Made by a program: the position numbers and the translations under genes
Notes under the pieces: model-generated
The model's database searches: none
What the model was told of the DNA's origin: nothing
What the model saw: the letters and a program-made list of their open reading frames with translations, nothing else
Part shown: positions 25,410 to 38,166 of the stretch, piece after piece
How positions within the stretch are numbered: position 1 is the first letter of the stretch
How the letters are laid out: each line of letters starts with the position of its first letter
Source: Dipylidium caninum
Lineage: Eukaryota > Platyhelminthes > Cestoda > Cyclophyllidea > Dipylidiidae
NCBI GenBank assembly: GCA_017562135.1
Contig: QEYB01000637.1
Span: 62,001-126,000 of the forward strand
Direction of reading: 5' to 3'
Length of the DNA: 64,000 nt

Positions 25410-26758
25410 ATGAAACTACAATTGGCGTTGCTTCTTTTTGCCCTCTTACTGGGAAATTCTATCGGAGCAAGAGTGAATGTGAAAGACGCGACGGTGAGTA
25501 GAGATGCATCGGAAGAGAAGTTGTTTCCCAGTACAGCCACTTCTGTCGAAATTGCTTCGTCACCTGAGATTCCTACCAGTGACAAAGTCAGCATGACAAT
25601 GGAGACAGATGAATCGTCTCGTTCATCAGATTCATACGCAGAGTCCAGTGGGTTAGTCGTGAGAGTACACTAAATAGCATGAATTCAAACTGCGACAACG
25701 CAATGTCGGAAGTTACTTCGCCTGCAACGGAGAGCACAAATTTCGGTGAAAATAGTGGCATATCACGAACAACCGCCATGCCACTTGACATCTCGAGTAG
25801 CTGGCAGTCCGAGTCTTCCTCGATCACATCGGATTGTTCGAGTTCAGGTGCATCTACTGCCACATCTTCCGAAAATACTTCAACCACATCGGATCATTCA
25901 ACCACAATTCGCGACACTACTTCTTCAGAAGCTACTTCGTCTGCAACAGACTGCACGCATTCAGGTGAAGATAGTGTGACATCGCCAGCAACCACCATAC
26001 TACCTGATATCTCGAGTAGCTGGCAGTCCGAGTCTTCCTCGATCACATCGGATTGTTCGAGTTCAGGTGCATCTACTGCCACATCTTCCGAAAATACTTT
26101 CAACCACATCGGATCATTCAACCACAATTCGCGACACTACTTCTTCAGAAGCTACTTCGTCTGCAACAGACTGCACGCATTCAGTGAAGATAGTGTGACA
26201 TCGCCAGCAACCACCATACTACCTGATATCTCGAGTAGCTGGCAGTCCGAGTCTTCCTCGATCACATCGGATTGTTCGAGTTCAGGTGCATCTACTGCCA
26301 CATCTTCCGAAAATACTTCAACCACATCGGATCATTCAACCTCAATTCGCGACACTACTTCTTCAGAAGCTACTTCGTCTGCAACAGACTGCACGCATTC
26401 AGGTGAAGATAGTGTGACATCGCCAGCAACCACCATACTACCTGATATCTCGAGTAGCTGGCAGTCCGAGTCTTCCTCGACCACATCGGATTGTTCGAGT
26501 TCAGGTGCATCTACTGCCACATCTTCCGAAAATACTTCAACCACATCGGATCATTCAACCTCAATTCGCGACACTACTTCTTCAGAAGCTACTTCGTCTG
26601 CAACAGACTGCACGCATTCAGGTGAAGATAGTGTGACATCGCCAGCAACCAACATACTACCTGATATCTCGAGTAGCTGGCAGTCCGATTGCTTCTTTTT
26701 TAACTGTATATGTTCCCTAAGTAAGTCGCAACCTTACCGTCTTCCCTGCAACAATTAG
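25410..26758 (+). CDS. Secreted Ser/Thr-rich repeat protein, copy 3 (frameshifted, truncated)
   Basis: ATG at 25410 with leader MKLQLALLLFALLLGNSIGA, then a region collinear with copy 1. A base is missing near 25653 (GGGTTAGTCG against GGGAGGAGTC in copy 1), ending the first frame at 25673; the second frame runs 25679-26758. Four full 219-nt units and a partial fifth follow. In unit 2 an extra T (about 26100) and a lost G (about 26185) shift the frame for about 28 codons and then restore it. Units have two Cys (TSDCSSSG and ATDCTHSG), one sequon (ENTS) and one Trp. Similarity to the family ends abruptly near 26690; the last codons before the stop are unrelated, and a GTAAGT at 26720-26725 could be a donor. 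The hydrophobic tail of copy 1 is absent. Confidence 0.6.
25742..26690 (+). repeat. 219-nt coding tandem repeat, four units plus a fragment
   Basis: The CACATCTTCC block recurs at 25861, 26080, 26299 and 26518, exactly 219 nt apart. A fifth unit is cut off after about 70 nt. Confidence 0.85.
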
Positions 26759-28434
26759 TATAAATTCCTAATGACGGCATTTTTAAGTTGTGTTGCGAGC
26801 ATTATAATGTACCTAAGCGCCCTATATTCTTTAGTTGCCAAACCAACAGATTTGGTGCAAAAGATTTAGCGCTGAAGGTCAAAAGATCAAAAATGATAAT
26901 TAGTGAATAATGTCAAAAAGTCGGACATTGGATGAAATCCTCCGCAGCCATCAAATTTGGCATAAAAACGGGAACTTCAGCTCTATCTGCACAGATACAT
27001 AACTAATGCTCGCATTCATGGAAAAATATTTAGGAGGTGGAATTATGAATAATTATAAGATATGCACTCGCAAAATAGCTAGCAGACAAGGCGCCAGAAA
27101 ATCTACGTCTCTCAAGCCGTAAAAGTGTCAGAAATATTTTGCACGAAAGTCAAACTTTTGGAAGTCAGAGAGGTGACACTTGTTTCATGTCACAACAAGA
27201 TTTCTCACGTAATTCGACACACCGTGCCCTTGAAATGACATTAGCCATTTTTATCAACCAATACCAACAGTCGGTGAGGCACATAGTTCACTCAAGATTA
27301 AAGAACTCTCCCAGTCATCTGTGGCACAAGAAATCAGCTCATTGCCGACTAGACGATATCGTGAGCATATAGTTGCACCAATTTTACATAGCTTTCAACA
27401 GTAATAGAGGCGAGGTGTGGGAAGGGTTGCCGAAAGCCCAAGGGCAATTGCAACATTCTGAATGAGTTTTCATTCATATTTCCCCTAACCACAACATTCT
27501 CATTCTCTGTCATAAAGTAAACCGACAACAGCCATGGTGAACCATCACGTTTTTTAGCAGACTCCTGTCGATCGCAGTTGGCTTAACATCGGAAAAATTA
27601 TCGACGGCGACAAAGACATATTCCCGTACCCATTAACAGTGCCCACTTCAGTAGTCCAAATACCATGGCAATTCTGACAATAATCCCCAACAAACTGGCT
27701 GCCGCTTCAGTCTGACAACCGGCCCGTAGAGCTTGCTGTTGCTCTCGCAGATATAACAGCCTACACTCCCAATTCGCCAATCAATAAAATCACCGTGTTT
27801 TTCATTCATGATTAATCACGAGAATCGACCCATTAATGAAAAGTAAAGGTAGTCCGTCTCGGGTCTCAACATTTGTGCTCCGACGCCGTTGACACCGACT
27901 TCTGCTGTCGCAACACATTCACTGCTAGTTAGTATCAGACGGGACAAGGCTACAGGCAATCCTGACGGGGCCTCTTTTGCCAAACACCGTATTTCATGCA
28001 GCTATATCAAGCCATTTTAGACAATGCATGCAATATTCGAGCAGATCTAAATCTGCCAATCCACGCACGACTCCTCTCAATGCACGATGGGGGTCGTCCA
28101 TTATATCCTTACTCGAACTCCATAGCGAAGTGTCTATTAGTCATAGCGAGTGAAGGTACCGCTGCCCACCCGACATCGCATTAACCTCCCCCATTTCTAT
28201 CATCTTCCCTCGTCCCATACGCGTCTACCTTACATATATACCTATGTCGCGACTCATTCACACTTGGTTGGGCCTAATTCCAAAGCACTTATCTACTCAA
28301 AGTGAAGAACCATGAGGCCTATCATCAGGCACTTTGGTTACACGCACATGCGATGGAAGGAATCAATGGCTTTTCCATAAACTATATTAACACCTAGTCT
28401 TCCTCGCCATTGTGAAGACTCTGAAGGAGCAAAC
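26759..28434. other. Intergenic, with a GC-richer patch
   Basis: No gene recognised. From about 27400 the sequence becomes less AT-rich. A minus-strand frame of about 70 codons without an ATG is open around 27800-28010, and 27598-27780 (minus) ends in a hydrophobic segment plus three Arg. Neither has a supporting family or splice structure. Confidence 0.45.
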
Positions 28435-28794
28435 ATGAAGCGCCTCCATGCACTTCTCTTCGCATGCCCCCTCACAGTGATTGTCCGATATGCCCATGCC
28501 CTCTCCACACCAGTGCACAATACTTCTACTACCACCGTCTCCACTCACCTTTCGCCAATGTCTTCTTCACCATCAATCGCTGACCATGCAAATTAGAGCG
28601 CAGGAGGTGAGGTAGCTCCGAGGAGGAGAAGACCAATTATACGGCCACCACTTGGTTTAATCGAGAACATTGTGAATCTGGCTGGCTTCGGTTCCGGGCA
28701 CAGCATTAGCCCTAATGCTCTCTTAGTTTGTCTACTCTTATGTCTTCTTTTGTTGCCCATCCGGCTTAACTGCTTCATCTTCCAATATTGCTGA
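28435..28794 (+). CDS. Small leader / Ser-Thr / membrane-segment protein with internal TAG
   Basis: ATG at 28435 begins a leader (MKRLHALLFACPLTVIVRYA) and a Ser/Thr-rich segment (STPVHNTSTTTVSTHLSPMS) that stops at TAG 28594-28596 after 53 codons. In the same frame, reading continues for 65 codons to TGA 28792-28794, with a basic patch (APRRRRPI) and a strongly hydrophobic C-terminal stretch (ALLVCLLLCLLLLPIRL). One stop thus separates a secreted product from a membrane-anchored one. It may be a point-mutated gene, a sequencing error, stop readthrough, or a short secreted protein with chance open sequence downstream. Family not recognised. Confidence 0.4.
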
Positions 28795-28976
28795 AACGGG
28801 TCTTATGGCAAATGCATGACTTATTTCCAACAGAGCAATTGATTTTGGCTCCTTGTGCGCACCTCTCATCTCGCTTTAATCACTTTCTCATGGCCATAGT
28901 CATCCGGTGCATTTGGTAGCATTTGTTTTGCGTGAAACCTTATATCGCTGTTTACTTGTCGAAGACATGTTTATTT

Positions 28977-29186
28977 GCGTTTCCTCTTCTGCACTCCTCC
29001 TATGTCTGCCAAATACTGTCGGCTTGTGGCACTATCACGCCCTCCCAGACCTCATCTTCCTCCGATTATTATTTCCCCACCTCTATTTCGGACAAGGTAG
29101 GACATGTTTCCCAGAGTCCAGTATTGAGTCTTAAGGGTAACGAATTATTGGAAGGCAGTTCGCTTCTTTCACCTTGTGCTGAATGA
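28977..29186 (+). CDS. Possible leader plus Ser-rich fragment (frameshifted)
   Basis: ATG at 28977 opens a leader-like stretch (MFICVSSSALLLCLPNTVGL). One frame over, a Ser/Thr-rich stretch (TITPSQTSSSSDYYFPTSIS) runs to the stop at 29186. Joining them needs a single frame change near 29040. It may be a separate small gene or part of the 28435 locus. Weak. Confidence 0.25.
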   Translation, partial: AFPLLHSSYVCQILSACGTITPSQTSSSSDYYFPTSISDKVGHVSQSPVLSLKGNELLEGSSLLSPCAE

Positions 29187-32100
29187 TTAAATCACCCAAT
29201 TTCTTGATCTCAACAAAGCTGAAGATTTTCTTCTACGCAATAATTTGGAGAGCTAATTAAGTGTGCTTCCTTGAGTATTATAGTAGATGGGTAGAAGTGC
29301 TTGCTGCTATTCACTAAGGCAGATTTTGGGGTAGGTGGAAAAATTGGATGCATTTCTTCCTCCAATACATTATACCTGTACTGTTTACTCTCTTCTCCTA
29401 TGTCTTAATAAATCTGCTCAGAAAAGATACATGCTTAACTTCAACCAGTGAATGACTATTCACTCGTGCATCTGGCATTTTGAGGCAGAACTGTTTGCAT
29501 ATCACATTATACGGACCCAGTAGCTACGCTACTGCGTAGCAGACATTTATGCGCATTAAACCTCAATACATACATGTGCCTGTCAGATATTTCACGACTT
29601 TAACTCAAAAGCCATCCGGTGCAGCATGGGAAGCTAAGACACAAAGAAGTGGCCTTGGTTGTCTTCTCTATATTCTCAGATGGGGAAACTCTCCGTTAGG
29701 TTACCACAGAAGAGACTACACATTTATTTGCAATTGCCAATTATTACGTGCAAATACCACAACTGGCTGGCGACTCACTGATTACCCTGTGTGAATTCGA
29801 GTATGAACATTGTGGACCCTAGTAAGCTGTCTCTGCATATGTGTAAAGGCTGTGTCCGAGTAGCTCGTCTAATCCAAACGTGGCATTGAGGACTAATTTA
29901 CCACACTATGTAGGAAGTTACTAGGAGTTTTTCGACGTCAGGAAATTTTCTTCGTTTTAACGGTCCTATGTCTTTACGGTATTCTTTTTCTACACCTCTA
30001 ATCCTAATGTGATTGCATGCACCCACATCGCCATGCAAGCTGTTCTTTAAACTCGCTTTTTGTCAGCCATTTCGGTTTCTATTTCCGCCTTACTTATTAT
30101 TTATTATTTATTATTATTACTTATTACTTACTTATTACCCTCTCCCCGAATAGGACACTTGTATGTATATGACAGTATCCGTTTGCATGTTCCACATACC
30201 ATGAATTCCGCCATGTTTAGCAGCCACGCTCTCTGAAATCTTTATCCTCTTGCATCCACATTTCATGAGACCTATCCTCAACTGGGGAAAGTTTGAACTA
30301 CAAATCAATTGCATGTGCTGGCCAGTAAGCAAGAATTATACACAAATAGGTTGTTTTCTTAGCCTTTCACCCCTAAGGCTCTTGTGCCATTCAGCACGCC
30401 TCAACTGGCTGAGAGCGATGCCAACTCAAGGAATGTCAAAGGATCATGCATTGAAAGAGTTACCCCTGTTAATGTAGACACACTCAACTGAAGATGATAG
30501 AGCTGTGTGCGCCACGTAAGGGTTAAACGATATATGCTAGCACAATGGGCTGTGAATTGTCCACTCTATGTTAAGGTTTCTCGCGTAGACTCCACGCATG
30601 TAGTACATTTTGAAAATGAGTTAGCCTTGAAATCTCACGTTGAGGAGAACTTTCTTCTACCGCTGGCATCTCATATCCTTCGCAGTAGTAGGAATGGGTG
30701 ATTTTGCCTTGTAATTGAAGGATTCCTTGCTATTCGAAGGTACATTTTGTCGCTCCCATCTGGTCTGCTGTATGCTATAAAAATCATAGAAAATTACGAC
30801 ACCACAGGTATGGTGTTATTTGTTCACTGTATCATGAGAGTTATCGGATTGTTAGGATGGAGATGTGCGCCTGAAGAATCGATGGGTCAAGAAGTGTTGT
30901 AATTGATAGTGTGGGCAGTATTTCTGTTGTTGATGTTGTTGTTGTTGTTGTATCCGCCACTAGAAATTGTGAATTTACTCTGCTTCCACAGAGGTCTCCT
31001 TTCCACTCTACTACTGCTAGTCAGCAGCATTGGCATCCCTTACTAGCACGAAGGACTTTTGGTTCTCAAACTTACGACAAACAATACTTTTGGAGGAATG
31101 CCTTCCAACGTTGAGGCCAAAGTAATCGTCCTTCTCTCGGCGGCACTTTCATTTGTCGCATTTGTGATTACACACTTTCTACGTAATCTAATTTGTACGC
31201 ACCGCTGCCTCTATTCTCCCAGTTGGTATATGACAATGATCTCGGTCAACATAGCATAACTCACTTCAGATGCGTTAATTGCCCCATTGTATGACAGAAT
31301 CCCTATTAGTAAGGTAAAGTAAGATCTACCAAATCTCCATTTCATTCTGACGGACACTCGCGAAAACAGCTCCTCTGCCGTTAACTTCATTCATCTTTAT
31401 AGAGTGGGGGTCGCACCTGAAGTACAGCTGTCTCAAAAAGAGACAAACGAATAGGATATTATAGAATGAATCTGGAAGCGAGTCACAGGTTAATAGCCAA
31501 AAAAAAGAAGCATAAAGATCCCTAAACCTGTTGACATCGTCGCTTTTTATTTGAGTCAAACAGCCTTAGAACAACTGTATGGCCCTTTACGAGGGAAGCA
31601 AGCCCTAAATGTAGGCTTTTGGGAGCACTACATCTACCGCGCAAGACAGGCTGATGTTGTCAAATTTTAATGGCGCCTCGTAAATGTGTTGGATAGCCAA
31701 GTCATTTCCTCCTCTATCTGCACTCTATTGGCATGGTTGCAACTTTTCACACACTGAGGCCAAGAATAGTGCGATATTGTTGGAGTTCGCACACTTCTGA
31801 ACATCAATGAGAGAGGGCTTCTCGAAAGCATTCTTCCATAAATTCACATTTTGACTACCTTATGGTGGCAATGAGTGCATATGGGCCTAGCATATGCCCA
31901 AAGCATTTTAACCCCTTTGTGAATGCCCGAAAAAGGGTCGCATTTCTGAATGACATTTCACCCCAAGGTAGTAGGCGACAACTACTTTTCGATCAACTCA
32001 TAGTGACAAGGATGAGGGCACAATCGAACGTAAGAGTGTGACAACTACCGGTTTATTGGCAATTGGACATATTACGAGTCACTGCATTGCATCGCGTAAA

Positions 32101-35100
32101 GGAGTCGTTGCACTTGGCCTTGAATTAAGACTAAGAACACTGTTTTCTGCCCAAAACTTGTATTCTCCTGACTACGGCCAGAGTTTTGTCGGTGAACGGA
32201 ACTTTGCCAAACCTTAAATTCAACTGTCCCTCAGGTGACTTGTCTGATTTACGGAAAAGCTCCGACGTAGATATTCTTCATCGATTTGTGGTACAGTCTC
32301 GATACAGAGGCTGGTACCTCCAAGGTGAGGGAATTCGTTCTGACCGCCTTCGCGAAGGGCATAGGCTAGTTTCAAACGAGCGTTTTCTTGATGCAATCTT
32401 GGATTGGCTTCTGTTTTAAATAGGAGTTTTCTTTATATGCGTAAACCGTATTCTTTATATTTCACATGGAGCACTTTAAGTGTGGTGTTCTCTTCCCAGT
32501 CCACAGGTCTCTAAGCCTACCTTCTGTTTGAGTCATCATAATATGAGTTGAGTGCTCTTATGAGCTAACTTCCTTTTAATTTTGTCTGTATCCTAGTCGC
32601 TAGTGACTTCTAATTAAATTGGCTCACAAATCGTTTGGTGAGTTGCGACATCTCAAAACAAATGATGCATGCTACTCATGAACCATGCAAAGTTTATTTC
32701 CGGTTTCCCATGCTTTGCTTCATTAAGCTTTCTTACAGTGCCTCGTAAACATGAAAAGCACTTCATTGAAAGGCATATGCCTATTTAGTTTTGGCTTTCA
32801 TTACCTGCCGCGTCGCTGTCAATTCAGATCTTTAGAACACAAGACGTGATATTGCGGTCAAGATCAACGTATTGCGCACATGCATTGAAAGGAAAATGGC
32901 AAAAGCTTAGTAGCGTCAGGAAGTGCTTTCTTTAATCCTTCACCAATTTGAGAAGATTCATATTGCACAATGTTTTTGGCATCGGCGATTGGAATGTGCA
33001 ATGCAACCAAAGTTATCTATTTCTAAAAGCAGTAATTACTGGCGTGGAAAGGTAGACATTTTATAAAATGTTAATGGTAACCGATCGCGAACTACGTAAG
33101 TAAGTACCTAAGTAAATATAACCTGGCACATTTGCCAGACTGTTCAGATCATGCAATGGAATCAATGAACTCATTAAGTTCCTCGACGGATAGCTACTTA
33201 CCAAAGGTATTCTCTTCCTCAAAGTAATGAGCTCCTTTGCCTCCGGTGCCTCCAAACAGTTCCTTAACTCTGCTTCATTACAATTAATCTGCTATATGGC
33301 TAAAATATAGCTTACTTTTTAGTTAACTTCTTTTTAGGAATCATTTGTTATAGGTTTTTTCTACAATGCTTATAGAATGCAGGCATTTCCTCACGCGTGT
33401 TTAACATCTCCTCTCGTATATCTCTTGCCTGTAGAGTTAGTTGCATCTTTTTCTTCCTATTAGGTATCGAAACGCGGTGTTACTCGCTAGCCACTTTGAA
33501 ATTTAGCCTTTTGAAATATTAGAATTGCTAGGTGGATTATTACACTGTTCATGAAACTCTTTCAGAAGCACCATATATCCTTAATTAATGTCCCAACAAC
33601 TTGATCTTGGTAACTAGTGAGCAAATACCAAACCTCTAATACTAATATTTAAATTACAACGGTTTTCAGCTCTTTTTGCATGGCAGACAAGAACCTTACT
33701 TGATATCCTTATTGCGCCTTTCCTACTTATGCGATACCAGTGAAAGCTGCTGCTTTAACGCTTGAACTTAAAATCGAAATGTTCACCAATATTCGTTGTC
33801 TTAAAAACAATTACACTCCGCTTTTTGACACTTTGATCAAATGCATATAATTATTCGACTGCCTCATCTAAGATGAAAGTTATTTAAGAATGTGGAGACG
33901 GAATGCTTGCAGAAAAGCGGCTGTTAGCCGGATTCACATTAAGTATTCAGCAATAAAATACGGTACTTAGGTTATTTTGTTTCAGTACAAACAGTAAAAT
34001 GCACAAATTTGAAGGACTATGAGGTATATTAAGGCAAACTTCGTCATGAAACACTGTATCAATTCGAGACTGACTGTAAAATATGGTTTTTACGCGTGAC
34101 TCATTTTGCATTTTTCTAAGTTTTATCCTTATTCGAGCGTGTGGATTTCGGTAAGAATTAAAACAAATTGACAAATTATGAGACGACAGGAGTATTTTAA
34201 AGGGAAGAAAAGAAGCAATCGGTGTGGAATAAGTTTTAAACTGGAACAAATGATAGAGACCGAGGCATCCAAGATTAAAGCTCAGACGGGTGACTAAGGT
34301 GACGATATTTAAAAAGGCTCCAATTTAACCTAAATACTGTGAGAAGTAAAGTCTTTGAGAACTTATTGTCTGGTCGTTATGCAACCGTTTACTCTCTAGC
34401 TCACTACTTTTCCTTAATGTTTACATTTCCCTCATTGTCTTATACCACTCATAATATTTATGTACCGACTTACTTCAGTCGTTAAATTTTGTCAAAACCT
34501 CTGAAATTTTAAATCCGTTCTTTAATCTGTTTCAGTGAATATATCTTTTGACAGTAAAAACATTTACAGCCTACGTAAAGACGGGGTTTTGTGAAAATTG
34601 CGACAGGCAAAATACGTTGAGTCCCCTTGTCAAGACGTTGTTTGCTGACCAAAATATCTATCATCGCCTTCCACCCGTACACGATAAACCTAATTTAGAC
34701 TCATTACTACCATTAAATATCGTTCCATAGAAATTATCTTATTTACTACTCCATAATAGCCAACTTTTGAGACAGTAAATATTGAAACCGTAGTAGTTAC
34801 TTCCCTCCAAGCTTAAATGACGAGTGTGATAGCAGGATAGTGTATTAATAACAATTCTGACAAGACAGAATGTTCTGCTTACTGAATTAACACAGTAATT
34901 ATTATCCACTTCGCCAAACAAATCAACCGTCTTTAAACTATATGCTTTTGAATTTAACCAGAACATTGGCGCAAAACAAACATAATTGCTTATAATTTCG
35001 ACGTTTAGTTGGTCGCATTAAATCAGGACTTCATTTTTCATTGATTTACAAATTTCAACGATTCAACCTTATTCAAGCAATTTGTGAGCAATGATTTAGC

Positions 35101-38100
35101 CACAAATAAAAAGTTCTTTATGATCACCGTGCATGGCACTGCATTTAGCTCCCTGAATCCAATAGAAGAGGTGACACTTGTCACTAATTTAAATTGTAAT
35201 ATGGTAAGATAATGCATTTACTGTGCGTAACATCAATATTCCGTTCATTTTGTGAGCGATGTCTATAAAATTTGTTACTTCAAGAGCGTATTCAAGCTTG
35301 TACATTTTTCTACCTTTTTATCAAATCCACCTCTCCCGCCATCCCACAGAGTACTGAAGAGTCCATTAATGACTTGGGCTTTTGCTTCCATCCTGTTTTG
35401 AAATTTCTGCCTCCTAAAATAACAAGCAAAATTCTTAAAGCTATCATGAATTGGGTTCCGTCCATACACTTCACGCAATTAGTTTCATTGTTAAGAAATT
35501 ACTCCTTTACTGGTCTTCTCCTCATTTTGATAGCAATTTTTAAATTAGCGAGCATACTAATTATCTTCGCTATTCATTAATTAATATTTCCGATATTCGC
35601 CTAACATTATCACAATATTGAGAAACCGCTCTATTTTGACATAAATCGTGTCAAATCAATTGGAATTATTCCATTTGGTTGTTATTTTGCTTTTTATCAC
35701 CATATATATCATACTGGCTTCTGATAAATTCTGGCCATTACGCTTTTATTTACTCACTCTCATATAAAATAGTGTTCCATCATCCGGATTTTCCCAAAAT
35801 TGTGATGAAAACTTCTCATATAATAAAGTATCATATGAGAGTATAAAGTACTCTGGAGGTAGCAACAACAAAATTTAATTAATAGCCCTTTACCACCCCT
35901 CACACCCAAGAGAAAAATGCTGTTTCACAAACTAAATCTTAGATCGCAAGCCAGGACTTGCGAAACACTTGCATTCCAGATGAAGGATGCTTTAGTCATT
36001 ATTGGACACACCTTTTTTAAGTGGAGAACTGGAATTTTAACTTTAACATTATCTCATGCACGCTGCCACCAGTTTGGATCGGTGAAGGCTTTGGTTATCC
36101 AAAGTATTAAGCCTATCTTCATCCTCATATCTTGACTTCCTTTAGGCGACGGTCAAAAATCCAGGACATATTTTTAGTTGCTACGCCCCAAAGGGTATTG
36201 TTTATTATTTCACTCAAGTGGCAAAGTGCAACTGCAACTCACCTTGATATGCGGTCACTTAATCGACCTTCAGGCAGGAGAAAAATTATTTAAATCATGC
36301 TAAAGTTTCTTGCAAATCGCTTGGTAAATAGTGACCGCACACTTTTAGAAAACCTGACCTTTTCAATCGCAAATTGTATACATCACTGTTTTCATACCTA
36401 AGAGATTTATAAAAGATAAACTTGATAAGAGAAAATTTTCTAGCCCGCTGTGACTTAGGTAGGGAATAAGGCTTTAAACATCGAAAAGGGACCATCCCCT
36501 ATAGGTTCTAGGACATATTTTATCATTTTGTTAGAAGAACAAATGATTACCTGCTAGATGAAGTTATAATCTCGCTCGAAATTCAGGTACCCTCCAAAAG
36601 ACTATTTGTACTTCAGTTGCTTCATGAAGCATTCTTAACATTCGCTCTCCAGCATTCAGTGGGGTGTTGCCGCACCAACAACGTCAGCCTCTTTGAAAAG
36701 GTAAAAGTTTGATGTACATCACACCGTCTGAAGTGACCACTAATTGCAAAAGATGCTGCCATCATTTGCTACCACTGTGTGTTGATATTATAATAAAATT
36801 TCGTATTCTTAGTGCGGACCTACGGGTCCGTCTGGTGAGTTTGTAGAGTCACCAAAGTTTTACAGGATGACACGAATTTTTTGGCAAAACCTGTGCCAAC
36901 CACCGTTTGTGAAATAATTTTCCACTCTTGGATCGATTGACTCAGTTGAGGTCATAATTTCACTTTGTCGTTTCTCAAGAAATATTGCATTTGTGGTTAA
37001 ACATAGGCTAGACACAATTGCCTCTGATGATTTGTGGACAACTTTTGCAATGTTCTCCACAATCGCTTTTGTATTTATTTCTTTGTGCAACGTTCACAAC
37101 TAATATATCTCCTTATAGACCGCGATTTATAACCCCTCTGTAGCCTTTTACGCCCATCGCGAAATCATGCTCTAATCTAACTTTATTATTTTAGATAGCA
37201 AATGATTATATTTTGCATGCGTATGTCGTGCGTATTTCCTCTCTTGACGTGAGCTAGGATGCTTCAAATTGACGTCATTGGCTCTGGTGGAGTCATGACC
37301 GGGAAATGCCAAATGGGTGTGTTCACGGATCGAATGATGTCATATGAAATTCATTTCGGTTTTGAACTTATACACCTTATTCTGCCTAAATTGTACGAGC
37401 GATCTTAAAAATGCATAACAAATTGCCGACTTTTATTATAGAAAGGTGGCCGTCTTGTCTGTATAGGCTTCACTACCTCGTTTCCAGGTTATGAGTGACG
37501 ATTTGGTAATATGACCTATGTATCACGATTGCTAATATGGAAGCCTGACAATTCGGGTCAAGATGATTCTGTATGCCACGGAATTAAACAGGAAAAACTC
37601 TTGATCAAAATTAACCAGACATCGCCAAATTAATTTATTATGTATGCTCTTCGATTTCTCATGTAGCTTCTACTAGGCAACTATCTGTTGCCGCAGGTAC
37701 AATAGTAGAGCTTCATAAACAGCCGAGCAAGACTTGCATTAAGTATCTCCAGTGGTGAAAAATTTCAAGTAATTTTATTCATTTAGACAAAAAACTTTCG
37801 ATTTCACAGCCACCGATGTGAATATATATTGACGATTAGTAGACAATATTGAACGTTTCATACATTTTCCTTTTACCAAACGATATTCATGAAAAAAGTT
37901 ATTTATTTAGTCATCTTAAATGCCGTTTGTTGGGAACAATGTGTAAAGACATGTTCACACTTGTCACCCCTCACTCATTTTGCTGGTATCTAACATGTGC
38001 CTTATATTGAACGGATAGCACTAAACGACTTTTTAATTCTACTTGCGAAGTGAATCTTGTGCTTACTATGGGTGCACGTCTTGACAAATACGCGGGCGCG

Positions 38101-38160
38101 CACGCACACTCGAGCACCTTCGCCGACACGAAGGATAACGGCAAATCAACAGGCGCCATT
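29187..38160. other. Gene-poor spacer
   Basis: Nine kb with no gene I can name. It contains a TTAT/ATT-rich microsatellite at about 30091-30138, a GTT run at about 30927-30952, and a few short open frames with hydrophobic ends (31059-31259 and 35272-35580, plus) that could be exons of small membrane proteins but lack support. Confidence 0.5.
35272..35580 (+). CDS. 102-codon open frame with hydrophobic C-terminus
   Basis: Open from 35272 (non-ATG TTG-type first codon) to the stop at 35578-35580. The last 28 residues are hydrophobic (TGLLLILIAIFKLASILIIF). The opposite strand is also open for most of the length, and AT-rich DNA favours such hydrophobic codons. Unrecognised. Confidence 0.15.
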   Translation: MLLQERIQACTFFYLFIKSTSPAIPQSTEESINDLGFCFHPVLKFLPPKITSKILKAIMNWVPSIHFTQLVSLLRNYSFTGLLLILIAIFKLASILIIFAIH

Positions 38161-38166
38161 GCGCGG

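Noticed and set aside
30911..31259. Val-rich start from a GTT run followed one frame over by a hydrophobic segment
   Set aside because: The Val run is a microsatellite, the antisense strand reads as Thr-rich equally well, and a frameshift is needed.
36860..37090. 76-codon minus-strand frame with charged residues
   Set aside because: Looks mildly protein-like but matches no family I know and has no flanking splice structure.
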